From a virus: 64,000 nt of DNA. The notes beneath the pieces were generated by a model. It did no database searches and was not told the origin of the DNA. It saw only the letters and a program-made list of their open reading frames with translations. The stretch is taken from positions 1 through 64,000 of IMG/VR virus record IMGVR_UViG_3300032820_000004; one strand, 5' to 3'. A program made the translations under genes and the position numbers. Position 1 is the first letter of the stretch; each line of letters begins with the position of its first letter. Shown one piece after another: positions 9,332-18,366 of this stretch.

Positions 9332-9981
9332 ATTCCCTTCATAATCCCCTCAACCTTATTTCCTATAATCATTCCATTTCCTCTTTTTTCAAAATTCCAA
9401 TTCTTTTTAAAAGGACCAAGATCATATGTAGATCTAACATTTGAGTAACCCACTTCTTGTAACATCTCATGCCACCAAACCAAATCTTCTCTTATATAAT
9501 GACTTTTATCATGTTCATAACTATCAATATAATATCTTTCACCATCACCTAAAGGAACAATAATAAAAATATTTTCACAATGTTCATATAAAATTTGCAA
9601 TTGTTTTTTAATTCCATCATAAGGAATGTGTTCCAATATGTCTTTACATATTCCCCAACTATACTCTTTTTTTGGTAATTTCTCCTGAGGTTTTATTAAA
9701 GTTAAATATTGTTCAACTTCCTTTGGTGCTTTTGATATGGGATATTCTGATATATCAACTCCATATGCCTCAATTCCTAATAATCGAAATCCATAAGTAA
9801 CATATCCTTTAGCACAACCAAAATCCAAAACAGTATCATCTTCAGTAATATCACAAGTATTAATTAAATGGTGACACATTGGAATGGTTAATTCTGGCAT
9901 CCATCTATAGTGTGAATATAATGATTTTCCTGTTTCTGCTCCTCTTTCAAAATAATCTTCATCAAAATATTCTTTTTTCAT
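9328..9981 (-). CDS. Class I SAM-dependent methyltransferase
   Basis: This 217-residue protein carries SAM-binding motif I (DTVLDFGCAKGYVTYGF) at about residues 50-66, followed by the acidic strand-2 end (IEAYGVDISEYPI). The later ILEHIPYDG segment is typical of Methyltransf_11/23-type enzymes. Its start overlaps the stop of the radical SAM gene, and its stop overlaps the GT9-like gene by four bases, so the three are probably co-translated. The likely role is O- or C-methylation of a sugar or another surface-glycan component. The substrate cannot be told from the sequence. Confidence 0.75.
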   Translation of the reverse strand: MKKEYFDEDYFERGAETGKSLYSHYRWMPELTIPMCHHLINTCDITEDDTVLDFGCAKGYVTYGFRLLGIEAYGVDISEYPISKAPKEVEQYLTLIKPQEKLPKKEYSWGICKDILEHIPYDGIKKQLQILYEHCENIFIIVPLGDGERYYIDSYEHDKSHYIREDLVWWHEMLQEVGYSNVRSTYDLGPFKKNWNFEKRGNGMIIGNKVEGIMKGI

Positions 9982-11021
9982 ACAAATTCTTCATGATCTA
10001 ATGGTGAAGAAAATTCCTCAAATTTATTTAATTTATCATTAATAAAATCATCCAACATATTAACATTCTCTGTAAAGACACAACCCTTACAATGTACTTG
10101 TGCATCAAATGGTTGTTTAATTCTACCATCAATATATTCCAAAACATCTTCCGCTTTACATAATGCATATTGTTCTGAAAAATGAGCAACTGCACCATTC
10201 AAAACTACTGAATCACATGGAAAAACTGTACCACCATTAACTTCACTTAGATATGGTCTAAAATATGATTGATGACATTTTGAAGTTTGTGGTGCTCCAT
10301 GAACTTTATATTGATGAAAATACCTTGTATCATTTACCTCTAATAATACCTCATCTAATTCATAATGTTTTTCAATTAATTTATCTTGTTCTAATAAACA
10401 ATCTGGTAAAAGTCTAATATATTCTGCTCCACAATTATCTGCTACTTTAGATATTTTTTTATACATTTCTATTTTATTTTCCGTATCTTCTGATTTTTCA
10501 TGAGCTGTAGTGAATACACTTGAACAACCAACTACACAATCATTGGAAAGTTTATGATATGGAAATTTGATTTTTTCTTCCCATCTATCAAACATATTAA
10601 CAGAAACACGGACCCAAGAAAACATTTTTAAAACATCTTCTTTAATTCTACGTGTTAAAGTTCCATTATTAATAAGAGCAACTTTTAATTCTTCTTCATC
10701 ATGTATAAATCTAACAAGTTCATTAAAATATTTGTAAGTTGTCGGCTCTCCACCACCTGTTATTATAACCGCTTTAAGTCCACGAGTTTTTAAATCTCTT
10801 ACATATTGTTTTATAACTTCTAAATCAATACGGTCATGGGTATCTCTATATGTCACAGAACAATATGGACATTTGAGATTACATACTCCTTCAGGTGCTA
10901 TATGAGTTGATATAATAGTATTTGGATCACCATTTTTATAATTAAACATCTGTTCTTGATGTCTCCAAAATTTAATACCTGTAGAGGTAAACTTATGTTC
11001 TTCTTTACTTTTTTCTCTCAT
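9978..11021 (-). CDS. Radical SAM enzyme with SPASM-like C-terminal cysteines
   Basis: The 347-residue protein has the radical SAM cluster motif CNLKCPYC (Cx3Cx2C) near residue 50, followed by the GGE-type motif ITGGGEPT for SAM binding. The C-terminal third contains further cysteines (CHQSYFRP, FPCDSV, CKGCVF) arranged like an auxiliary [4Fe-4S] SPASM/twitch domain. Such enzymes modify sugars, peptides or cofactors. Inside this glycan cluster a sugar dehydration, epimerisation or methylation role is possible, but no specific reaction can be assigned. It starts one base after the end of the upstream GT9-like gene. Confidence 0.8.
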   Translation of the reverse strand: MREKSKEEHKFTSTGIKFWRHQEQMFNYKNGDPNTIISTHIAPEGVCNLKCPYCSVTYRDTHDRIDLEVIKQYVRDLKTRGLKAVIITGGGEPTTYKYFNELVRFIHDEEELKVALINNGTLTRRIKEDVLKMFSWVRVSVNMFDRWEEKIKFPYHKLSNDCVVGCSSVFTTAHEKSEDTENKIEMYKKISKVADNCGAEYIRLLPDCLLEQDKLIEKHYELDEVLLEVNDTRYFHQYKVHGAPQTSKCHQSYFRPYLSEVNGGTVFPCDSVVLNGAVAHFSEQYALCKAEDVLEYIDGRIKQPFDAQVHCKGCVFTENVNMLDDFINDKLNKFEEFSSPLDHEEFV

Positions 11022-11852
11022 TTATATCTTTAAATAGCTATAGGTTGCTCCCAAATCCGCATCATATCTATTAAATATTTTTATACCATAATCGAACCAC
11101 TGGTTGTGTGCAAATTTAGCATCCATTGGTATAAAAAAATTCTCTAATACGGTTTGGGGAAATTGTGGTTCGAACATCCTAATATTTATTCTCGGATAAC
11201 ATAGCGCTATATTCATAGGACCACTATTAACTCCTATAAATATTGCCGCATCTGCTATTTCTTTAACTGAATCCCAAATTGCCAATCCTCTTTTATCTTT
11301 AGCCTTTCTTCCAAAAGGTTTATCAGCTTTTCCACCAACCTGTACAATATCATATTGACTATATTTTTCTTGAATAACATCCATAACATCATCAGTCATA
11401 AGTGCATGAGTGTCTTCATATAATGCAATAGGTTCATTTAAATCTCCTTGAGTATGCACTACAAGTTTATTTGGTATTTGTGGCAAATCTTCATACTGAT
11501 ATAATCTAGGATGCCTCAATCTAGTAGGAATTCCAAACTTAGTATTAAATCTATCTGCTACAGATAATAAACATGGTAAACTAGATCTTCCATAATGAAA
11601 AAATGACGTCTGATCCGCAAATTTTTGCATATCAATATTTTGCGTTGAAGGAACATCTCTAACAACATATGGATTATGATCAAAAAACCATGCATTTTTC
11701 ACATCTAAAATTTTCCCCTTTCCAGCTTTATGAAAATTTTCTGGACATGATGAATAAATTAATCCATCTCCTATTTTATCTTCTCTAAAAAACATCCCAA
11801 ATCTAGGTGTGGGCTCGGGAATAGCGCCCGGTTCAATAACCTTTAATGTCAT
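11022..11852 (-). CDS. GT9-like glycosyltransferase (paralogue A)
   Basis: The 276-residue protein contains AAIFIGVNSGPMNIALCYPR near residues 210-230, matching the GT9 nucleotide-sugar-binding loop (G-x-D/N-S-G-P-x-x-x-A). It is clearly paralogous to the product of 12508-13308. Both share a PENF...K segment near residue 40, DxNPYV near residue 60, a YGR-S segment near residue 100, a VGGK-D segment and the C-terminal end T-SYLKI. In this copy the usual Asp of the loop is Asn. It is one member of the three GT9-like proteins in the glycan operon. Confidence 0.65.
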   Translation of the reverse strand: MTLKVIEPGAIPEPTPRFGMFFREDKIGDGLIYSSCPENFHKAGKGKILDVKNAWFFDHNPYVVRDVPSTQNIDMQKFADQTSFFHYGRSSLPCLLSVADRFNTKFGIPTRLRHPRLYQYEDLPQIPNKLVVHTQGDLNEPIALYEDTHALMTDDVMDVIQEKYSQYDIVQVGGKADKPFGRKAKDKRGLAIWDSVKEIADAAIFIGVNSGPMNIALCYPRINIRMFEPQFPQTVLENFFIPMDAKFAHNQWFDYGIKIFNRYDADLGATYSYLKI

Positions 11853-12511
11853 TATGTCTCCTTTTTATAAATTATACACATACTTGGATAAACTTCACTA
11901 CTATAATCATTTCTATTTTCAAAAAATTCAATGATAGATTGTTCTATTCCTGGAGTATCTACTCCTTTAAAATCATCAAAAATTATAGCTCCACCATTAA
12001 CTAATTTCTTCCAAAAAAATTCAATTCCTGTTTTAGTAGATTGATATAAATCCATATCTAGATGTACAAAACTAAACTTTTTATCATTTTGCCATAATGA
12101 ACTTCTTTGTGCTGATTTGGGGAACCATCCAGGATAAAATAAACAATTATCTTTATCACTTAAATATTCTTTAACTTCATCGAGAGTTACCTCACCAAAT
12201 CCACCCTTTTTTAAAGTTCCTTCTGGATGTGCATCATCTTCAGGCAAACCAGTAAATGTATCAAATAATAATATTTTTTTATCTTCAAAAACTGTTGCTA
12301 AAATCCTCGCACTACCACCTTTAAATACTCCACATTCTGCAACATCACCTTCCAAATTTTTATCTTTAATTTTAATACAACAATCAACAAAAAAATTTAT
12401 TTTACATGCAGGATGATCATGTGGTTTTTCTCCACATTGACACAAAGCTGTTCTATTTTCTACATTCTGAAAAGACAACTTTTTATAATGATTAATTATG
12501 GGAGCTATCAT
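11852..12511 (-). CDS. TylF/MycF-type macrocin O-methyltransferase family protein
   Basis: The 219-residue protein begins its core with GDVAECGVFKGGSARIL, the motif I variant of TylF-family SAM-dependent O-methyltransferases. This is followed by LFDTFTGLPEDD and later FVHLDMDLYQST and IIFDDF, which in TylF enzymes contribute the metal-binding aspartates. These enzymes methylate sugar hydroxyls on glycans or antibiotics. It lies between the two GT9-like paralogues, with 1-4 base overlaps on both sides, so methylation of a sugar that they transfer is a reasonable inference. Confidence 0.8.
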   Translation of the reverse strand: MIAPIINHYKKLSFQNVENRTALCQCGEKPHDHPACKINFFVDCCIKIKDKNLEGDVAECGVFKGGSARILATVFEDKKILLFDTFTGLPEDDAHPEGTLKKGGFGEVTLDEVKEYLSDKDNCLFYPGWFPKSAQRSSLWQNDKKFSFVHLDMDLYQSTKTGIEFFWKKLVNGGAIIFDDFKGVDTPGIEQSIIEFFENRNDYSSEVYPSMCIIYKKET

Positions 12512-13308
12512 ATTTTTAAATAACTTGTAGTTATTCCAACATCTATACCAAATTCATTAAAAAACATAGTATCCCAATCATACCAATAAGTCACATCTCT
12601 TTTAGGATCTAAAATATAAGAGTCACGCGGCCAATCAGTTTTAAATTGGTCTTCTGTTATGATCAATTTTCTATTAATTCTAGGATATGCTTGTGCTATA
12701 TGATATGGACCTGAATCAACACCAATAAATATTGCCGCCTTTGATGTTAATTCGACAACCTCCCAAAGATCCATTCCTCGACAATCATGTACTCCATGTC
12801 CAATGGAGTCATCATCTTTTCCACCAACATGACAGATATCAAACTTTTTATATTTCTCTAATATATACTGAATTGTACTATATTTTAGTACTCTTGGTGT
12901 AGATTTATTTTGTGCACCCTCTGGATGAAAAATTATTCTAGTGGGGATTATTTCTTCGTCTTCATACCTATAAAATTTAGGATGTCTGAGCCAAGGTAAT
13001 TTATCTGTACCCAATAATGACATAAGACTATCCGCAAATGACATCATCACAGGAGAATTTCTACCATATCTAAACCATGCGGGTTTAGTATCTATTATTT
13101 GTTCTGCAGTATCTTCCCTATTAACATATGGATTTGAATCAAATACCCACGTTTTATCTACATCAATAATTCGATCACCTGTTAATTTATAAAAATTTTC
13201 TGGAAATGATGTTAAACATACCCAATCACCTATAGAATTTGTTCCAGATTTTTTTGCTGCTAGAACACCATCATTTGTACAAGTGAATCCTATTCTTCCA
13301 GCTTCCAT
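12508..13308 (-). CDS. GT9-like glycosyltransferase (paralogue B)
   Basis: The 266-residue protein has the GT9 loop AAIFIGVDSGPYHIAQAYPR with the Asp and His of the family intact. It is paralogous to 11022-11852, with shared blocks SFPENFYK, FDSNPYV, RYGRNSP, CHVGGKDD and the ending TSYLKI. The N-terminus MEAGRIGFTCT overlaps the end of thyX by 19 bases. It probably transfers a heptose-like or related sugar during building of a surface or phage glycan. The substrate is not known. Confidence 0.68.
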   Translation of the reverse strand: MEAGRIGFTCTNDGVLAAKKSGTNSIGDWVCLTSFPENFYKLTGDRIIDVDKTWVFDSNPYVNREDTAEQIIDTKPAWFRYGRNSPVMMSFADSLMSLLGTDKLPWLRHPKFYRYEDEEIIPTRIIFHPEGAQNKSTPRVLKYSTIQYILEKYKKFDICHVGGKDDDSIGHGVHDCRGMDLWEVVELTSKAAIFIGVDSGPYHIAQAYPRINRKLIITEDQFKTDWPRDSYILDPKRDVTYWYDWDTMFFNEFGIDVGITTSYLKI

Positions 13309-14111
13309 AAAAATTCTTTTTGTTCTAATTTTTCTAAATGAAATCCTTCATGATTAGCCATACATCTTGCTAGTGCTGCTTTTGCATCTGCATTTTTTAA
13401 AAGTTCTTTAATGACGTTCATTTCTTGAGCTGAAAAAGATTTACCATTTTTAATATAATCCTCATATGCCTCACAACATATGGGAAAATGTGGTTCAATA
13501 CATTCATACATCGCATTAGCATAATCTTGTATTTCAATTTGTGCATGAAAATCTGCTCTTAAATGAACAAAATGAAAAAAATTATGTAAATCTATTTTCC
13601 AAATACATTCAGTATAATTTGAAACTGGAAGAACAATTCTTGCTAATTCTCTAGCAACATCATAATTCAACATATGTTGATATGCATGATATGCACCATC
13701 AGCTGATCTATTCATTTCAAATCTCATTAATCCCTTTTCTTCTACTGGATCGCCTCTACCTTGATTATTTTGTTTAGATTGTTTTTGAATATAATTGTCT
13801 TCTGGTTCGTAAAATTCATCAGACATTTCAGAATATCTAGCAGAATATTCATTTATATTAGCAGTTCTATGTCTAACAAGTTGTCTCATTATAAAAATTG
13901 GTAATTTCAAATGGAACTTAACTTCACACATCTCAAAAGGTGACGTGTGTTTATGTCTCATTAAATATCGAATTAAATTTCTTGTTTCAGAAAACTTTTT
14001 AGTTCCTTTACCATAACTAATTCTTGCCGCATTAACCACTTCTTCATCATCACCCATAACTTCAATGAGTTTAACAAATCCATGATTGTGCACTTTTCTT
14101 TCATCTAACAT
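13290..14111 (-). CDS. thyX: Flavin-dependent thymidylate synthase ThyX
   Basis: This 273-residue enzyme converts dUMP to dTMP using FAD, NADPH and methylene-tetrahydrofolate. The diagnostic ThyX motif RHRx7S is present as RHRTANINEYS, followed by ARYSEMSDEFYEPE. The substrate-binding segment near the N-terminus (ARISYGKGTKKFS) and the late RADFHAQIEIQ segment also fit. Length is somewhat above the bacterial norm because of a C-terminal extension (about residues 225-273) rich in Lys and Glu. Together with NrdJ, glutaredoxin and the dUTPase at 48.1 kb it forms the phage's dNTP supply, even though it sits among glycan genes. Confidence 0.95.
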   Translation of the reverse strand: MLDERKVHNHGFVKLIEVMGDDEEVVNAARISYGKGTKKFSETRNLIRYLMRHKHTSPFEMCEVKFHLKLPIFIMRQLVRHRTANINEYSARYSEMSDEFYEPEDNYIQKQSKQNNQGRGDPVEEKGLMRFEMNRSADGAYHAYQHMLNYDVARELARIVLPVSNYTECIWKIDLHNFFHFVHLRADFHAQIEIQDYANAMYECIEPHFPICCEAYEDYIKNGKSFSAQEMNVIKELLKNADAKAALARCMANHEGFHLEKLEQKEFLWKLEE

Positions 14112-14119
14112 AATATATC

Positions 14120-14869
14120 CTATTCAATTAATTTTTTCCAATCAACCAATGGGCTCATGGCGACTTCATGCATGTGACACGCCAAAGATGGTATTGGACT
14201 TATACAAAGAACATCATCTCTTTTATAAACATGTTCAGAAAACAGACCATCATTCCAATTAACCGCAGACTTCATAAAAATATCTTTATATTTTTTAAAG
14301 GATTTGACAGAACAAAGAAAGGTATATGTTGTATTATATATTTGTCTCCAATGACACCCTTTACTTATTATAAGATGCCATTTATTATAAAAATCTTCTG
14401 CTCTATTATATCTATCTGGATAATCTGCAGGATGAATAAATAAATCTTTATTTTTAAAATCTTTTAAATATTGTTCATTATTAATTAATAATTCATAAAG
14501 ATAAGTTATTGCTTCAGGAGTATGTAAATAATCATCTTCACAAAAATATACCCAATCATTATCATTAAGGGTAGATGCTAAATTAAATGTTTCAGTTATT
14601 GATTTAGCGTTTCCCAAATCACCATTATATATTTTAGTAGCATGGGGTTTTAAATATTCGATTCTTTCCTCAGAAAGTTTATCTCCTATTATATAAAGAT
14701 TATGACTTATACCACCTATATACGTTCCCTTTGTTTTATTAAGAGAATTTATTAATGATGAGAAACAAGCATCTACTACTTCTTTTTTTGTTAATCCAAA
14801 TGGTCTTCCTGTTCCATGTATTGAATCAACAACATCACAAGTTCTAAAAATTATATTAAGTTTATTCAT
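14120..14869 (-). CDS. GT-A-type glycosyltransferase
   Basis: The 249-residue protein starts MNKLNIIFRTCDVVDSIHG and carries a probable metal-binding acidic motif in DWVYFCEDDYLHTPEAI near residue 105. This places it with GT-A (GT2-like) transferases. Downstream are HPADYPDRYNR and the ending MSPLVDWKKLIE. It overlaps the upstream cupin gene by 8 bases. Similar proteins with the 'fcEDDYlh' phrase occur in glycan clusters of other large marine phages. That statement is from memory, and the donor sugar is unknown. Confidence 0.6.
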   Translation of the reverse strand: MNKLNIIFRTCDVVDSIHGTGRPFGLTKKEVVDACFSSLINSLNKTKGTYIGGISHNLYIIGDKLSEERIEYLKPHATKIYNGDLGNAKSITETFNLASTLNDNDWVYFCEDDYLHTPEAITYLYELLINNEQYLKDFKNKDLFIHPADYPDRYNRAEDFYNKWHLIISKGCHWRQIYNTTYTFLCSVKSFKKYKDIFMKSAVNWNDGLFSEHVYKRDDVLCISPIPSLACHMHEVAMSPLVDWKKLIE

Positions 14870-15212
14870 TACTCAAATATTTATCTGAAGGTATTGACGG
14901 CCATCTAATAACTATTAATTCTACATCAGTAATAAACTCCACATCAGAAATATCATTAGCATGATATATCCACATGTCTCCCGCAGTTAATATTTGTCTT
15001 TTCATGTAGTGTCGATCTGGTGCTTTGATACTCAATTCACCACTAACAATATAATTTAATTCTGTAGTTACTTTATGAGTGTGTGAAAAAGTTTCCTCAT
15101 TTGCTTTATGCTTGTGATGTCCTATTTCAAAAAATGGATTTTTAAAAATTGACGGATCAAAATCCCCGACAAACCAACCATTTTTATATTCATCTATATT
15201 TGATATTTTCAT
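14862..15212 (-). CDS. Cupin-fold protein
   Basis: The 116-residue protein shows a single cupin barrel. Motif 1 is TFSHTHKVTTELNYIVSGEL (the H-x-H with a downstream Glu). Motif 2 is near LTAGDMWIYHANDISDVEF. This scaffold is used for sugar isomerases/epimerases and for small-molecule binding. Position within the nucleotide-sugar genes suggests a sugar-modifying role, but the specific residues of dTDP-sugar 3,4-ketoisomerases are not evident. It overlaps the upstream fused nucleotidyltransferase gene by four bases. Confidence 0.7.
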   Translation of the reverse strand: MKISNIDEYKNGWFVGDFDPSIFKNPFFEIGHHKHKANEETFSHTHKVTTELNYIVSGELSIKAPDRHYMKRQILTAGDMWIYHANDISDVEFITDVELIVIRWPSIPSDKYLSNE

Positions 15213-16372
15213 TCTAAATTTTGCACCCTTTCTTGATGTCTACCGCCGTCAAATGTTTCTTCTTTACAAATTTGTATAAATTTTTCCATTCTAGATTCTG
15301 AAAATGTAGCGCCACCAGGAACTGCAAAAAAGTTTGCACAATTATGACGTATAGCCATTTCCATTGCCATTTCATCATAGATTAGTGCTGATCTAATTCC
15401 TTTATATTTGTTAGCACACATATTTACACCCTGTCCGGTTCGACAAAATCCAAATCCAAAATCAGATTCTTTATTATTAATAGCCTTTGCTGCTTGAGAA
15501 ATATAATCTTTATAATCACAATCACTACCAATCACAGGCCCAAAATCTATATACTCTATATTATTTTTTTCTAATATCTTTTTTGTTGTTTCTTTTGCAT
15601 CAAATCCAGAATGATCTGATGCCAAACATACTGGTTTATCTTGTATTTTTTTCGCTACGTTATTTTTATAAAATTCATATTCTTCTGGAGTTCCAAAAAT
15701 ATGCATTTTTAATACTGGTTTTGTTTTTATTTTTAATCCATCTTCTATTAATAGATTATACAATGGAGAAATATAGAATTCATTATTTTGTCTAATATCT
15801 CTCTTAATCATATCTTTCGCATATTTTACAAATTGTTCTCCTCTTTTAAATCCATAAATTCCAACACAAGCATTTGGACTTATCACTTTTTTCTCTGCAG
15901 TTTTTATAACATTTCCCATATTATCTAAACTTGCATAACTATAATTTGAAGAATTGGATTTAAAAGTTAATATTAAACCATCTGATACAATATCAGACAT
16001 TTCATGAATATTAAATTGTGGTCTAAATTCAATATCTAAAGTATTAATAACTAAAGGATCTTTATTATTAATATATTCTTCTGCTAAAAGACAACTACAT
16101 ACAGACCCCTCAGTTAATCCATCTGTAGTAACAATTTTTATTTTATCTCCATATTTCTGTTTTAATACTTTATCAATATGAAAATTATATACTTGTTCAT
16201 CCCTGACAATAAAAATTAAATTATTATAATTATTTTCCCATCCCAACATACTCTCTAATGATATATCAAGAACATGTCTACCTCTAACCGACAAAAGTTG
16301 TTTTGGAGATTTAATGCCCTGTTTTACAAATCGACTTCCTGCTCCCGCCATTGGTATTAATACATTAACCAT
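15209..16372 (-). CDS. Fusion: sugar-phosphate nucleotidyltransferase + RpiB/LacAB-type isomerase
   Basis: I choose ATG at 16372 (387 aa). It has GAAAGG 7 bases upstream and only an 8-base overlap with the previous gene, whereas the longer frame adds 13 unlikely residues. Residues 1-240 form an NTP-transferase domain beginning MVNVLIPMAGAGSRF, with SPKQLLSVRG as the usual second motif. Residues of about 246-387 form an RpiB/LacA/LacB isomerase domain: ASDHSGF, GFCRTGQGVNM with catalytic-type Cys310, ANKYKGIRSA, and RHNCANF with His343. The catalytic residues of both domains look intact. The kinase and phosphatase encoded next to it suggest a nucleotide-sugar activation pathway: isomerise, phosphorylate, dephosphorylate, nucleotidylate. 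This domain combination is unusual. Confidence 0.8.
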   Translation of the reverse strand: MVNVLIPMAGAGSRFVKQGIKSPKQLLSVRGRHVLDISLESMLGWENNYNNLIFIVRDEQVYNFHIDKVLKQKYGDKIKIVTTDGLTEGSVCSCLLAEEYINNKDPLVINTLDIEFRPQFNIHEMSDIVSDGLILTFKSNSSNYSYASLDNMGNVIKTAEKKVISPNACVGIYGFKRGEQFVKYAKDMIKRDIRQNNEFYISPLYNLLIEDGLKIKTKPVLKMHIFGTPEEYEFYKNNVAKKIQDKPVCLASDHSGFDAKETTKKILEKNNIEYIDFGPVIGSDCDYKDYISQAAKAINNKESDFGFGFCRTGQGVNMCANKYKGIRSALIYDEMAMEMAIRHNCANFFAVPGGATFSESRMEKFIQICKEETFDGGRHQERVQNLE

Positions 16373-17015
16373 TAGATAACCTTTCAGTTGTTTTAAGATG
16401 TGCTTCTTCAATTATTTTGGGAAAAGAATAATTTTCTAATAATCCAAGCATAAAATTCGCCGCAAATATATCTCCTGCTCCCAATACATTTACATTTTTT
16501 AAAATCTGTGATGGCGGTAAATCATAAGAACCATCTTCCCAATAACTTCCATTTGAACTATGCACTATAACTTTTCCTCTGGTATGTTTTTTTAATTCTT
16601 CATAATCATCGCAATCTTCATCAGCGATGAATAGATAATCTATATATTTCAATAATAAATAATTAACTTTTTTACCAACACAAATATCAGCACAATTAAT
16701 TCCTTCTAATAGAGGAATAAAGGATGGTTTTTTAAGTTCATTCAAATAAAGAATATGATTAATTTTTGAATTTTTTATTTCTGGTTTTTGTATAAAATTA
16801 GATAAAGATGCCTTTGAATATCTTTCACCTATATCTTTATCTATATAAACAATTGCAGACCCAATTTCAGTTGGACAAATATATAGTTTTAATTCAGGAC
16901 TCTCATTTATCAAAGCCTTCCAAACATTTGCGATAGAACCTAATCCATTTCTTTTATTAAATTTTTCAAAAATTCTATCAATGGTCAAATGTCCATATAA
17001 AGATATATCATACAT
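16365..17015 (-). CDS. PfkB-family sugar kinase, short form
   Basis: The 216-residue protein keeps the two ends of a PfkB (ribokinase-like) kinase. At the N-terminus is SLYGHLTIDRIF followed by the Gly-rich NGLGSIANVWKAL. Near the C-terminus is the family signature NVLGAGDIFAANFMLGLL, with the catalytic Asp in GAGD. It is about 80-100 residues shorter than typical members, mainly by loss of the middle lid/ATP region. The kinase half of HldE, used for ADP-heptose, belongs to this family. The neighbours (HAD phosphatase, NTP-transferase/RpiB fusion) point to sugar phosphorylation in nucleotide-sugar synthesis. Confidence 0.75.
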   Translation of the reverse strand: MYDISLYGHLTIDRIFEKFNKRNGLGSIANVWKALINESPELKLYICPTEIGSAIVYIDKDIGERYSKASLSNFIQKPEIKNSKINHILYLNELKKPSFIPLLEGINCADICVGKKVNYLLLKYIDYLFIADEDCDDYEELKKHTRGKVIVHSSNGSYWEDGSYDLPPSQILKNVNVLGAGDIFAANFMLGLLENYSFPKIIEEAHLKTTERLSNG

Positions 17016-17599
17016 TAAAATTTTTCTTTTGCATCCAGTGCATATATCTTATCAATCACTTCATCAAATGAATAAGTTGGTATAAGTTTTAGAACCTCCA
17101 AAGATTCAAAAAGAGCTACAACAAAATTATCTCCGCCATTTTGCTTTAATGTACTGGACGCTATATCTTTTACCATTTGTGGTGCATCTTGAGGACAAAA
17201 AGTCCATTCTATTTTTCTCATAATTCCAATATCTAATAAATCATCACCAGCATATACTATTTCTCTTACACTACAATCATACTTTTCACATATTTCTGGC
17301 AAAAGTTCAGCCTTATCAAGTACTTCAACCACTTCATCTTTTTTAAACTCTTCTCGAAATACCCCACTTCTACAAATATAATTTTCCAGATTTCTATTAT
17401 CAAGTATTTGTTTATTATATGGATCTCCTGTAATAAAAATAACTGGAATGCCTATTGCTTGAAATCTTTTAATTGATGTCCAATCTTTATCACAAAATGA
17501 TTTTAACTTAACCTCACCTTCTCTATTATAATATTTTTTTCCGGTTGTTAAAACACCATCAACATCTAATATTACTAATTTAATCAAAATGGCCTCCAT
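17015..17599 (-). CDS. KdsC-like HAD phosphatase
   Basis: The 194-residue protein has HAD motif I as LVILDVDGVLTTGKKYY (nucleophile and acid/base Asp), motif II in PVIFITGD, and motifs III/IV as EIVYAGDDLLDIGIMRK. Sequence style and the lack of a large cap resemble KdsC-type phosphatases that act on 8- or 9-carbon sugar phosphates, or GmhB-like steps. The ATG at 17599 has no good Shine-Dalgarno. An alternative TTG at 17587 has GGAGG five bases upstream and would give a 4-base overlap (TTGA) with the preceding stop, so that may be the true start. It is part of the kinase/isomerase/nucleotidyltransferase module. Confidence 0.82.
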   Translation of the reverse strand: MEAILIKLVILDVDGVLTTGKKYYNREGEVKLKSFCDKDWTSIKRFQAIGIPVIFITGDPYNKQILDNRNLENYICRSGVFREEFKKDEVVEVLDKAELLPEICEKYDCSVREIVYAGDDLLDIGIMRKIEWTFCPQDAPQMVKDIASSTLKQNGGDNFVVALFESLEVLKLIPTYSFDEVIDKIYALDAKEKF

Positions 17600-18366
17600 T
17601 GATCTTTAAATGGAACAAAATCTTTCCAATTTTCAGGAGGTAAATCAGGATCATTATCCCGTATTGTTGCTATAGATGAAATAGCCAGACAACAATCAAT
17701 ACCTTCCGTTTCACCATCTCTTGGTATATGAAAATGATTTTGCTCTAATTCATTATTTAAAATAAAATGTGCTACTTTATATTGATCCATATGACAAAAT
17801 AAATTATGTTCACTATTATTTTGATTGATTCCAAACTTAGAACCTTTTTTATATTCTGGTAAGTGATTATATAATTCAGAATACCACAACATTATTCCTA
17901 AAGATCCTACAGCAAATCTATCATCATATTCCATCAGATTTTTTTGTTTCCAAGGATGTTGATATATCCAACATATATGAGAAGGGTTAAAAACGAAAAA
18001 TGGAAAATTGCCACGATATTCTAAATCAGGTCTTACTCTGATAACTAAATCATACTGAACTCCACTTTCTTCCATCATTCTTCTAGCATCCCAAATTCTA
18101 TACCAAGTTAAACATTGTACAATATCATCATTGGTTTGTATAGGTATATTTGGTCCTCCTGGAATCTCATCAACTTCTGTAATGTAATTTAATTTTGCAT
18201 CAGGATATATTTCTTTTATTGTTTCCTCTTCCCCACCTTGAGTTCTTGCTGTTGAAATATATAAATCACAATCTAAAACATCTAAAATTTTTTCCTTAAA
18301 GGATTTTAAACATCGCTCTTTCCAATGTGACCTCATTCCTCCTGTCATCCAAACTGCTGTTTTCAT
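17584..18366 (-). CDS. Putative glycosyltransferase-like protein of unknown type
   Basis: The 260-residue protein begins MKTAVWMTGGMRSHWKERC and has DLVIRVRPDLEYRGNF near residue 110 and ICWIYQHPWK later. The 'TGG/SG-R...W' start and the 'R-x-R-x-D' phrase recur in uncharacterised proteins found with glycosyltransferases in phages, giant viruses and bacterial polysaccharide clusters. No catalytic assignment is possible from sequence alone. It overlaps its neighbours by 4-16 bases within the glycan operon, so it probably acts in the same pathway. Confidence 0.5.
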   Translation of the reverse strand: MKTAVWMTGGMRSHWKERCLKSFKEKILDVLDCDLYISTARTQGGEEETIKEIYPDAKLNYITEVDEIPGGPNIPIQTNDDIVQCLTWYRIWDARRMMEESGVQYDLVIRVRPDLEYRGNFPFFVFNPSHICWIYQHPWKQKNLMEYDDRFAVGSLGIMLWYSELYNHLPEYKKGSKFGINQNNSEHNLFCHMDQYKVAHFILNNELEQNHFHIPRDGETEGIDCCLAISSIATIRDNDPDLPPENWKDFVPFKDQWRPF

